DNA of 64,000 nucleotides from an uncultured Lachnospiraceae bacterium (GTDB taxonomy: Bacteria; Bacillota; Clostridia; Lachnospirales; Lachnospiraceae), in the NCBI GenBank assembly GCA_910583965.1, contig CAJUAE010000002.1, forward strand, positions 44,614 to 108,613, given 5' to 3'. The translations under genes and the position numbers were made by a program. The notes below the pieces were generated by a model. The model searched no databases, was not told the DNA's origin, and saw only the letters and a program-made list of their open reading frames with translations. Numbering within the stretch: the first letter of the stretch is position 1; each line of letters begins with the position of its first letter. This document shows positions 30,001-38,100 of this stretch, piece after piece.

Positions 30001-31856
30001 TACACCTCTCCTTCTGTCTGGTTGGAATCGTCAAGGAGATAGATTGTGCTTCTTTCTGACAATGTATAACTGGCTCTTTTTACATATTGAATCTTGTTAT
30101 CACTTTTTGTAAAACCATAAATTTTATCTGTGTCCTCCTTTGGCAACGCATAACGCACCTGCGCAATATATGGTAAAGCGCTGTCTAAATCAATATAAGA
30201 GATATTTCGGCTGGTATTATAATAGAGCCTGCTGCCATCTAGGGCAAGTCCAGAATACGGTGTATCAATTGTAAGCAACCGACTTGGCTCTGTGTCGATT
30301 TCCTTGTTCGTGTACTCTCTGCTCTGTAACTCTTTTCCATTAGAAATATAATAGTAATTGTGTGTATTATTCCTATCATATACTAGCGGCGAATAAACAT
30401 CGCGCCAAAATGCATTGTCATATTTTGTTCCATCTGCCTGAATATCGACAATTCCGCTACCTTTTGTCACATACCAATCATAGTGCCTGCTGTGATTTAC
30501 AGAACTTTTCTGAAATTCCTCGTCGGATTGAAGCAGATAGGAATGACGCACCAATCCATGTTTATCCCATGTTGGATCATTCCACGTTGCATCTAAGTGA
30601 TACAAGTTACCGTCAATCGCGACAATATTCCATGCATGGTTCATAGTATCACTCGTCACAATATAACACTCTATGCCAAATTCATTCATTAGATATTTAT
30701 ATGCAAGTGCATATCCTTGACAAACTGCGATGCGATTTACCAACACCCCGTATGCGCTGTAGGACTCCTTTGGAATGGTATTGTTTGCAAGACGTTCTTT
30801 ATCATACTCACAATTTAAAACAATATATTCGTGTACTGCAATGGCTTTTTGTAAGTCATCCATATCTTCTGTGACAACAGATTTTGCTTTTTGTACTGCC
30901 TCAAAAAATGCTGTGTCATCAATATTCTGAAAATATTGCGGCGAAATCTTGGTAATTAACTTTGAAGTTTTATTGTAAGATACTCCATAGCCTGTTCGCG
31001 CATAATATAAATCAGGGTGGTCATTCACCACTGCATAATAAATTCCTAAAAGTTGTTTTCTATCCTCTGTATTATCCCAATAAAATTCATACTCTTTAAC
31101 CGGAATTGACGTTGCTCTTTCTTTTAGTGCAGTGTACATCTGTTCAGCCAAGACATCAATATCTCCTACAGAAAAAAGGCTGATTTCGGTTTCAAAACCT
31201 GCATCTTCATTTAGAACCCGATATCCACCTGCCTGAAATAGACAATCAGAATCCCCCTCCTCAAACGCTTCAACTTCGTTATCGTCTGTTTCCATCTCAG
31301 ATTTTATTTCTGTTTCAAATTCTGTTTCTATTTGTGATTCTATTTCATTTTCCGTTTCTATCTGGGATTCTGTTTCTTTTTGGTCTTTTGTCTCTGTTTC
31401 TATTTGCGATTCTGTTTCATTTTCTGTATTTGTTTCAGGCTCCGTTTGTAATTCTGTTTTATTTTCTGTTTTTGTTTCGGGTTCCGTTTGGGTTTCTGTT
31501 TCTATTTGCGATTCTGTTTCATTTTCTGTTTTTATTTCGGGCTCCGTTTGAGATTCTGTTTCTATCTGCGATTCTGTTTCATTTTCCGTTTCAGATTCTA
31601 TGGAGAAATTGGTTTTTGTTTCAGATTCTATGCTAACTTCTGTTTCCTCCTCTGTTATAGGCAAAATCCTTGTTATTTGCACCGCCTCTGATTCACTGCC
31701 TGATTCCTCCTGCCCTATTTCCTTTTCTTCTGTCAACTTTAATTCTGATTGATATTGATTTTTTGTTATAATTGTCTCTATCGCATAGACCTTTTCTGCA
31801 TAAAGTTGAAATACCATAAGCAGTATCAACATTCCTGACAGGATTCTTCTGTACAT
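27027..31856 (-). CDS. Large secreted protein with transglutaminase-like domain and Listeria-Bacteroides repeats
   Basis: 1,609 aa. Signal peptide (about 1-26). Residues about 75-215 form a Glu/Thr/Ser stalk with tandem units of about 20 residues (ETESQIETETQTEPE). A transglutaminase-like domain follows: Cys about 378 in AVCQGYALAY, His about 408 in MNHAWNIV, Asp about 422 in YHLDATWND, a full Cys-His-Asp triad. Residues about 615-1025 hold at least five Listeria-Bacteroides (Flg_new/InlB B) repeats (ITYILNGG..FAGWYTDE..FYARWE). The rest (about 1026-1609) is a chain of MBG/Ig-like repeats (ITGKGNYEGT). No LPXTG, S-layer or choline-binding anchor is visible. Promoter at 31947-31975. Probably a cell-surface adhesin or matrix protein that cross-links or cleaves proteins. 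Confidence 0.9.
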   Translation of the reverse strand: MYRRILSGMLILLMVFQLYAEKVYAIETIITKNQYQSELKLTEEKEIGQEESGSESEAVQITRILPITEEETEVSIESETKTNFSIESETENETESQIETESQTEPEIKTENETESQIETETQTEPETKTENKTELQTEPETNTENETESQIETETKDQKETESQIETENEIESQIETEFETEIKSEMETDDNEVEAFEEGDSDCLFQAGGYRVLNEDAGFETEISLFSVGDIDVLAEQMYTALKERATSIPVKEYEFYWDNTEDRKQLLGIYYAVVNDHPDLYYARTGYGVSYNKTSKLITKISPQYFQNIDDTAFFEAVQKAKSVVTEDMDDLQKAIAVHEYIVLNCEYDKERLANNTIPKESYSAYGVLVNRIAVCQGYALAYKYLMNEFGIECYIVTSDTMNHAWNIVAIDGNLYHLDATWNDPTWDKHGLVRHSYLLQSDEEFQKSSVNHSRHYDWYVTKGSGIVDIQADGTKYDNAFWRDVYSPLVYDRNNTHNYYYISNGKELQSREYTNKEIDTEPSRLLTIDTPYSGLALDGSRLYYNTSRNISYIDLDSALPYIAQVRYALPKEDTDKIYGFTKSDNKIQYVKRASYTLSERSTIYLLDDSNQTEGEVYTVTFQDQFGTIFDSQIVAAGGYAIPPDSDLIPPTGYTFSYWRGRYSNIVQDETVLAVYLKIAYQIDYVLNGGINSSKNIVSYNVETDTFVLEPPTRAGYDFVGWYADSEYKTVVTAISKGSTGDQTFYARWTPKIYQIQYELEGGSNHPENPTEYHVEMDDIVLKEPTREHYHFMGWYLEKTFQNKVQIIKKGSVEAQIFYAKWEPNTYQITYILNGGVNSANNPTTYQITSENIVFQEPEREDFLFAGWYTDETYQTKVTGIEKGSGGDCVFYARWERYYEVSFLDVNDRVLSKQIIIEGESAKPPEVLAPEGYQLQGWDHNCQNIQEDLIIRPIYVPISYTITYVLGYHYCTNAAFNPEVYTIETPTVLLKAPEYDNPDLTFLGWFRAPNGQECITSIEKGSTGNLTLYAKWEGIWADWGNYSQTYTGNAVTFEQMAVYSGLEPLRRGLDYTISYKNNVYAADENAKKAPTVIVTGKGNYEGNYIHTFSINPVDISQPNVIKIEKMTISLNEKQKPIPTVLWKNTKLVPNKDFVVSYPEAFTKEGEYRVILTGKGNFTGTTETTLTVIDNTKSVAMRSVKITKKIPDQKLVEGVAIINENMITLQYKGEVLIPHQDYEFDMVQYTDAGMQYVTIRGTGEKYIGELVTTFRVQGTKVSALKAEPVIYTGNAVKPIIRDKEGRLLIEGKDYVINSITSTERVGTAKINISGKNAYYGTTTKSFRITPRSIDDTAVSIAFVKDGNIQPYEKNGAKPKLQIRYGGQTLKEGTDYVLSYRNNKKIGAFATVTITGKKNFRAKTTRPFVVGKGSLADTTVIVADKVASTKVGGYVSTPVLKDINGNKLAAGKDYDKNIVYKCDGFVLNKKADRLLAGAIVTIEITGKGNYEGTTTTASYRILAAGKNLSKAKVTVKSKFYYNGGNVILSKEDFVVKIGKKTLPTDAYEILPETYLNNDKKGTAQVTIQGVGSYGGTKTIRFKINAQKVNRSAAS
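31320..31600. repeat. Coding tandem repeats in the Glu/Thr stalk
   Basis: Near-identical 60-bp units (GATTCTGTTTC-type words on the plus strand) encode ETESQIETE[ST]QTEPE[IT]KTEN. At least two full and several partial units are visible. Such arrays change length by recombination or slippage. Confidence 0.7.
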
Positions 31857-31946
31857 GCTATCACCCTTTTCCCTATATTGTTTAAAATTCTTATCTTCAA
31901 ATTCCTTTCTGGTTACAAATCTTACAAATATTAGTCCTCTATCAAT

Positions 31947-31975
31947 ATTACACCCTTAAATAAGAAAAAAGTCAA
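31947..31975 (-). promoter_or_regulatory. Promoter of the 1,609-aa protein gene
   Basis: TTGACT (31970-31975), 17 bp, TGTAAT (31947-31952) on the minus strand; each box is one base from consensus. The leader is about 85 nt. Confidence 0.7.
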
Positions 31976-32016
31976 TATCTAAAACCGTGTCTTATCAAAT
32001 GTCTATTGCCGATTTA

Positions 32017-32129
32017 TTATAATTTACACTCACACCAGAGTTTGTATTCCTTTTTCATGATTTGGTGTGAATTATAATCATTAATGCACACAAAATACCA
32101 CAATACTGGCATTTTGGCGCTGATTCCCA
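32017..32129. repeat. Direct repeat left of the GNAT gene, copy A
   Basis: About 113 bp, opening with an internal palindrome (TTATAATTTACACTCACACC against GGTGTGAATTATAA) and continuing CATTAATGCACACAAAAT and ACTGGCATTTTGGCGCTGA. The second copy is at 33463-33572 in the same orientation. The gap 31857-32680 also holds a stem CTTGCGCGTC/GACGCAAG (32289-32348) and the MITE-like copy 2; I see no gene in it. Confidence 0.8.
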
Positions 32130-32288
32130 AAAAACAACATGGTTTCGCCTTTGGCTTGCTAGTGTTCTATCCAGCCAGAAACTAGACTTATAAGCTGCAT
32201 AGTTTGTGCCAGTGCTAGGCAAAATTTTGACAGCGATGCGGTGATACCGTTTAGAGATTTTAACAGAGCAATTGTTCAAAACAGGTGG

Positions 32289-32348
32289 CTTGCGCGTCTA
32301 ATTTCTGGTCGGATGTAACACTAGTTACAGGCACCCATTCGACGCAAG
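32289..32348. other. Structured intergenic stem
   Basis: CTTGC and GTC pair with GAC and GCAAG across 42 bp that contain a nested GTAAC-ACTA-GTTAC hairpin. It could be an RNA element or repeat relic; no known class recognised. Confidence 0.35.
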
Positions 32349-32462
32349 TCTTTCACTACTTTGATTGGCAAATAAGCAGTAACCAATCAATCTTTCCTCC
32401 ATTTATAGAAACAGTATTACGTTGTGTATTTGTTTTTGATATGTTATACTAAATCCACACAG

Positions 32463-32607
32463 CAGTTTACAAATTTTTGTAAAAGTTATATTTTCATGGA
32501 TTCGCATTGAATAAGTATTCAATTTGTCTATAGTTTGCAGGCAATAAAGTGCATATTTATTATATTTTAAAAAGTAAATCGAGTAAATTTTAAAAAGTTG
32601 TAAACTG
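32463..32607. repeat. MITE-like dispersed repeat, copy 2
   Basis: 145 bp, ends CAGTTTACAA and TTGTAAACTG, same orientation as 9396-9539. It ends 73 bp upstream of the GNAT gene and may supply its promoter region. Confidence 0.8.
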
Positions 32608-32680
32608 GTGTAAATCCACAAAAGCAAAGAGAAAATACTTTGTTGAAATTTAAAAAATACACATTACAAGGAGCATACAA

Positions 32681-33100
32681 ATGGCAGAGATTCGATATGT
32701 AAAAGACACCGATAAGCATTTTTGGTATCATCTTGATAAACATTTACCAGAAACAGAATTTAACAATAAAGTATTGACGAAAAGAGGATACGTTCTTTTA
32801 GAATCCAATCGACCAATAGGACTTTTAAGATATAATTTATTCTGGGACAATACGCCTTTTTGTACAATGTTGGTAATTGATCAAGAATTTCGCGGGAAAA
32901 GCTATGGAACACAACTAATGGAGCATTGGGAAAAAGACATGAAAAAACAAGGTTATGGAATGCTTTTGACTTCCACACAAGTAGATGAAACTGCGCAACA
33001 TTTTTATCGAAAGTTAGGTTATAAGGATTGTGGTGGTTTTGTAATTGACATTCCTCCATATGCACAGCCTATGGAGATGATTCTTATTAAGGCAATTTAA
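32681..33100 (+). CDS. GNAT-family N-acetyltransferase
   Basis: 139 aa. Transfers an acetyl group from acetyl-CoA to an amine. The acetyl-CoA loop is VIDQEFRGKSYGTQLMEHW (Arg/Gly pattern RGKSYG, about 74-80), followed by LTSTQVDETAQHFYRKLGYKDCGGF, the usual GNAT C-terminal strand-helix. Substrate unknown. ATG at 32681 behind AAGGAG. A lone gene between two copies of a 110-bp direct repeat and next to a MITE-like repeat, so possibly mobile or acquired. Confidence 0.9.
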   Translation: MAEIRYVKDTDKHFWYHLDKHLPETEFNNKVLTKRGYVLLESNRPIGLLRYNLFWDNTPFCTMLVIDQEFRGKSYGTQLMEHWEKDMKKQGYGMLLTSTQVDETAQHFYRKLGYKDCGGFVIDIPPYAQPMEMILIKAI

Positions 33101-33174
33101 TTAAGTATTTTTTTGAAGTAAAATGTTTACCTCCTTTAATCCTATATTTCTTCTTTTAGAAATTAGTGCTATTG

Positions 33175-33330
33175 TTATCTTTGGAATTTCTTCAAGATTC
33201 CTTTTTTGTCAATGCCTCCTGACGCTAACGAAAGAATCCCATTACTCAATTTTCTTTGACGATAAAACATTTCTATTAGTTTAACGCTAGAAACCTCAAC
33301 ATCACAATATATCAAATCTTTTATTATTCT
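33175..33330 (-). pseudogene. Possible gene remnant
   Basis: An open frame of about 51 codons with no start codon in good context and a stop just upstream reads like coding sequence (DVEVSSVKLIEMFYRQRKLS, then SLASGGIDKKGILKKF). No family recognised. The remaining sequence of the 697-bp gap 33101-33797 is A/T-rich, with the direct repeat copy B and a perfect hairpin. Confidence 0.25.
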
Positions 33331-33462
33331 CTAACATTACATGATTTTTTGGTAACACAAAATAAAGTTGTACCTCCTTTGCTAGAATGCTTAAACAAAA
33401 CTCCCTTCCTCTATATGAATATCAAAATTTATTATAATTTCAAGTGCCTAAATACACAAAAA

Positions 33463-33572
33463 ATATTACAATTCACACTAGAATTCATATTCTTTTTCCA
33501 TGATTTTGTGTGAATTATAATCATTAATGCACACAAAATGCCACAATACTGGCATTTTGGCGCTGACTCCCA
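33463..33572. repeat. Direct repeat right of the GNAT gene, copy B
   Basis: Shares the TGTGAATTATAATCATTAATG core and the ACTGGCATTTTGGCGCTGA end with 32017-32129. Copy B's left arm is more diverged. Confidence 0.8.
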
Positions 33573-33595
33573 CACCATGCAGCAAGTGCATGGTG
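33573..33595. other. Perfect hairpin after repeat copy B
   Basis: CACCATGCA-GCAAG-TGCATGGTG, a 9-bp perfect stem with a 5-nt loop. No U-run. Confidence 0.5.
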
Positions 33596-33797
33596 CGGAT
33601 TTGAAAAGTAACCAAAAAATTAATATTTTTCACTATTTTCACTTTAGTGTTGCATTCCGATATACTGTGTGATACGATATATATCAGTAGACAATAAAAA
33701 ATACTTCTAAACCAATAAAAGACTTTACCTAAGAAGTATTAAATTTCTCGCGATTACTATTTATGCCGACGATTGGCGGCGGAATGGAGATTAATAT

Positions 33798-34130
33798 ATG
33801 AATATCGACGATTGGAAATCCCAAATAAAAAGGGGAACTTTAGAATATTGTATTTTACTGTTAATTAAAAGGCAATCCACTTATGGATACGAACTTATTA
33901 GCACACTTGAAAACTACCCAATTATGACTGCAAAAGAGAATACCATCTACCCATTACTGCGGCGACTATTAAAGGAGGATTTTATTTCCTCGTCTTGGCA
34001 GGAAAGCGTAGAAGGACTACCACCCCGAAAGTATTATACGATCACGGACAAAGGATTAACATATCTGTCTGCAATATCGGTTGAATGGGATAATTTAATC
34101 AAGACTATCAATGAAATTAAAGGAGAATAA
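33798..34130 (+). CDS. PadR-family transcriptional regulator
   Basis: 110 aa winged helix. IKRGTLEYCILLLIKRQSTYGYELISTLENY, then KENTIYPLLRRLLKEDFI and GLPPRKYYTITDKGLTYL are the canonical PadR words. PadR regulators repress neighbouring genes and respond to small molecules or membrane stress. ATG at 33798; weak GGAGA site. Followed after 5 bp by a DUF1700-type membrane protein, a pairing frequent in Firmicutes in which the membrane protein is the co-regulated target or modulator. An inverted repeat TGATA..TATCA near 33670-33686 could be its operator. Confidence 0.93.
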   Translation: MNIDDWKSQIKRGTLEYCILLLIKRQSTYGYELISTLENYPIMTAKENTIYPLLRRLLKEDFISSSWQESVEGLPPRKYYTITDKGLTYLSAISVEWDNLIKTINEIKGE

Positions 34131-34135
34131 TAATT

Positions 34136-34696
34136 ATGGAAAAAACATTAAACAACTATTTAGAACAGATTGATAAATACCTCAAACCGATAGCAGTCTG
34201 TGAGCGTATTGACATTGTAAAAGAAATACAGAGTGAAATGTTAGAACTACAACAAAAAGGGGTCACTTCGGAGCAGATTATTGAGCGACTGGGAAGTGCA
34301 AAAGCACTGGCAAAAGCCTATTTAGGAGAGGCAATTTCAAAAAGCAATGGATTTAGTTGGCGCAAATTAAGCGCGGTTATTGCATTTTATAGTCTTGCAG
34401 GTCTTGGCGGTATGATGCTTCTTCCTGTCACCAGCATTTGTGGAATTATGTTTATGTTCACTGGAGTGCTCTGTCCAATTGCAGGACTCGTTAAGTTTAT
34501 AGCGTATTTAAATGGTATTGAAATGCCACAAATTGGTATCGCATTTGACTTCTATACAGCCAGCGCTATCGCCTTTTTGCCAATTTCATTTCTAATAGGC
34601 ATTGTGTTTTTTGTTATTGGATGGTTCCTTTGGAAGCTTACCATCTTTGCGATTAAAATTATGAGTAGCGGGAAGAAAAAGCTAGAACAACTTTGA
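34136..34696 (+). CDS. DUF1700-type membrane protein, PadR partner
   Basis: 186 aa. Cytoplasmic N-terminal helical region (MEKTLNNYLEQIDKYLKPI..EIQSEMLELQQKGVTSEQIIERLGSAKALAKAYLGE, about 1-65) typical of DUF1700/HAAS domains, then three or so transmembrane helices (about 80-98, 100-125, 143-172). HAAS/DUF1700 proteins are linked to PadR regulators. The start lies in the AAAGGAG that ends the PadR gene, so translation is coupled. Function unknown. Confidence 0.85.
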   Translation: MEKTLNNYLEQIDKYLKPIAVCERIDIVKEIQSEMLELQQKGVTSEQIIERLGSAKALAKAYLGEAISKSNGFSWRKLSAVIAFYSLAGLGGMMLLPVTSICGIMFMFTGVLCPIAGLVKFIAYLNGIEMPQIGIAFDFYTASAIAFLPISFLIGIVFFVIGWFLWKLTIFAIKIMSSGKKKLEQL

Positions 34697-34764
34697 CAAC
34701 CAAAACAAATTGTTATAATAAATTAATATTACAGAAAAGTGTAAAGTTTTCTATATAGAGTAAT

Positions 34765-34795
34765 CGAGTAGAGAAGATTTATCTTCCCCTACTCG
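34765..34795. repeat. CGAGTAG palindrome, family copy 3
   Basis: CGAGTAGAGAAG..CTTCCCCTACTCG, preceded by TAATCGAG and followed by CGCGCC as in the copy at 14624. The gap 34697-35120 also holds the two hairpins listed next and no gene that I recognise. Confidence 0.6.
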
Positions 34796-34820
34796 CGCGC
34801 CGGGCACCCAAGTGCATAAA

Positions 34821-34847
34821 TAGTGTGAAATCAAAGATTTCACACTA
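34821..34847. terminator. Perfect hairpin downstream of the giant gene
   Basis: TAGTGTGAAATC-AAA-GATTTCACACTA, 12-bp perfect stem. U-runs are short in both directions, so termination is uncertain. Confidence 0.4.
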
Positions 34848-34855
34848 TCGCAAAA

Positions 34856-34903
34856 TTAACACCCCGCAGCGAGATTGCAACGCAATACACTGCGGGGTGT
34901 TAA
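34856..34903 (-). terminator. Likely terminator of the 4,613-aa protein gene
   Basis: TTAACACCCCGCAG and CTGCGGGGTGTTAA form a perfect 14-bp stem, followed on the minus strand by TTTTGCG. It lies about 220 bp beyond the stop of the giant gene. Confidence 0.6.
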
Positions 34904-35120
34904 ACTTTTGTGGCATTTGCCAAATGTCTGTTTTGCAGTCGCTTGGCTCATTGCTCGTGAAATTCAACAATGCCATTGACATTCTTACTGCGGCGTGCGT
35001 ATCAGCTTTATTGACATAAAACCAATCCGCACGCTTGCAATCCTGCCAGAGGCTTATCTCAATCGGAAATTATGCACTCATACTATTATAGCTATTGTAT
35101 TTCCTATAAGTTTTGTCTTG

Positions 35121-38100
35121 TCAATTGTCGGTGTTATTACCATCTCCTGTAGTTGCTCCATTGCTAGTATTGTCGCTGTTGTTGGTATCACCACTACCAT
35201 TGTTCGTATTATCACCTGTATTGTCGCCAGAGCCTTCACTCTCGCCAGCATTTCCACTATCACCCGTGTTGTCGCCATTGTTATCAGACCCATCGCCATT
35301 TCCATCAGAGTTATCTCCCTCACCTGGAGTTTCTGATTCTGGTTCTTTGGTTATAGCCAATGTCACACTAGATCCTGTTGCAGTAATACCAAGCTGATAT
35401 ACATCATTTTCATTGCGTTGATACGAAAATGTTACTGTATTACCTTGTGCCTCTGTGTTGTTATCTGGCGTGCTTGCTACTTCCTCTCCGTTTTTGTACA
35501 GTGTTAGTGTATCACTTGTGTTTGCTGTACTAATTGTGTACTTTCCTTCTGGAATACTACTATCAAAAGTCAACCATACTTTTCCTTCCTCACCAGAAGT
35601 ATTTGTTGTTATTGATTGTGTATTGCTGCCACTCTCAACAGATGTAATCTCCCAAATTGCCCAGGAAGCCTGCACATTACAAGTTAATTCTTGATAAGAA
35701 CTTTGATAAATCCGAAGTATTATTTGATCGCCCTTATTTAGAATTATATTCGCAATTTTTTCTGCATTTCCACTAGAAAAGTATTGTTGTTTCAACTGTG
35801 TAAGCTGTGAATCCTCCACCTGATACAAATTCAGATATCCATAATCGCTTGCATCTGATACAGTAAAGGTATAGATTCCGTCTTCTTCTACTGTATAGGA
35901 TATCCAGTTCTCCGCACCTGCTGCACCGTTTATTGCTGTCGACGCACTCTGCGTAGAACCTCCAATATTACCACCCTCTACCGCAGTATATTGATATGCA
36001 TATACATTTGTACTGCTTAAATCGGAATTTCCATTGTTGGTTATACTAAAAATATAGGGTCTGCCTGGTGTCAATTCTACGATATAATAGAAATTTCCAT
36101 TATCATCTTTTTGTATTGTATCCAACGTATAAGCTGACACTTCCGATGCAAGCGAAATATTGGCAGTCAATTCAATACCTTCTGATGAATTATACATCTG
36201 GCTATAGAACATATATCGCACTTTATTACTGTTATCTTTGGAAGCCGGGGCAATAAAACGATACTTCTTTGTCTCGCCGACTGCCAAACCAGAAACATCG
36301 GTGGATGACGCTATGGTCATTTGCGCTAAACTATTATAGTCTTCTGGTACTTTTTCAATGTGGACAGTATAGGTTATTTCCTCAGAATTATGACCAAATC
36401 GATAGGTATTTAGTTTTACAATATCCCCTGCATACAATGTCCACTGAATCAAAAACTGATTATTGCTGCCGCCATCATCGTCTTCTGTAACATTTTCATT
36501 ATTTACCCATAACTCTGCATAGTTATCACACTGTACATCTGCTGTTCCATAAAACAGATAATTTCCGTCTTCTGGAACCGTAAAATAGAACCATGCCTCG
36601 GAGCCATCTACAACCGTAACTTCTTTTGCATTATTCTCTAATGTCAGGTCATACTCTATATTTGCACGTATTGTACCAGACCAATAACCCGTGCCATAAT
36701 TGCTTACACAAAGTTCATAAGAATCATTTGGATTAATTGCATATGAGATCTCTTGTCCCTCTGCTAACAGTATTTTTGATACATTATCAGAATCACTATC
36801 TTGAATAATCTGATACAATGCCATTTCGATATTTTGGGAATTATAAGATGACTTTAATGAAAAACCATATTTCGTGGTATCACTCAATTCGTTAAAAGTA
36901 AGTGGTATAATGGTTTCATATTCACCATCAATGTTTATCTCTTTTGAACCACCACTTTCACTAATTGTCCAATTATTATCTATTGTTTGTTGCAAATCAC
37001 ATGTAACATTAATACTGTAATTGCCGCTACTATGATATCTCTCATAGCAGGTCTGAAGCCATACGATATCGCCTTGCTGCAATGTACTCCATATCTTACT
37101 AGAGTAGTAAGGCTCTTTTGTTCCCAATAGTTCAAGTTCACTGCCATTTTGTCTATATAGCTTCATAAATACATAGCTGTCGCTTGCTCCAAAACCATAT
37201 TTACTTGTTTCATTCACTGAAAACTGATACCAGTTTTCTCCACTAGATTGCACATTATATTCACTGGTTTCCAAACCATTACTATTTAATTCATAATATC
37301 CACAATTATTATAGGAATATACAGTTACACTAAAGGTATCACCGCTATTAGACCAATCAGCAAGCTTTACTCGAAACTTATATGTTTTACCATATTCATC
37401 TGGTGTATTGTAAATCCAATAACGCTCATTGCCAAGGTAATATGTTGTACCACCATACCAGTCATTTGTTTCTGGGTCAATGATGTAGCTGTTGATTGCG
37501 CTGTCTACTCCCGTCGTACAGAATACATAGGTCGTATCACCTTTCATATCGAAATCAAACTCCTCAAATCTCTTAGAAGAATCAAGAGTAACTTCTTCTG
37601 TACTACCTACAGATATACTTCTTGGCACAATCTGTGCAGATACTTCTACTTGTGTGCGCCCGCTGGCTTCTAAGATAAGATTCCGTCCATTTAAAGAAGA
37701 ACTTTCATACCTTTTCACATACGCGTTAGAAGATGGACTACTATAGGAACCATTCATATCTGAATCACAAAAAATATATTTTATTTGTTCGCCATCCGTC
37801 ACCCTGAATCCAAACTGATAATTTCCTTTTGCTCCGGCTGTCCAACGCACAAGTACAGGTTCGCCACTTTTCAGATTCAGATTAATAGTATCTACTCCTG
37901 TAAAGTTTGTTTCTTTTGCCTTTTTGCAGGTCAGTGTAAATTCATCTGACGAACTCAAATTATCTCTACTCTCAGCTACTCGAATATATTTTACTGTGCC
38001 TTTCTTTAACTCGATTGTGGAAGAACCTGCGCGTCCATACCAACTATCGCTATCAGGATTTAACAGCTCCTCTGCAATATTGTCACTAGCATATATATAC

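Noticed and set aside
31334..31691. Phe/Leu-rich plus-strand frames that look like membrane proteins
   Set aside because: They are the complement of the Glu/Thr-coding stalk repeats, which automatically gives Phe/Leu-like sequence.
34904..35120. Small gene between the giant gene and its terminator
   Set aside because: Short frames exist on both strands but none has a ribosome binding site or coding character.
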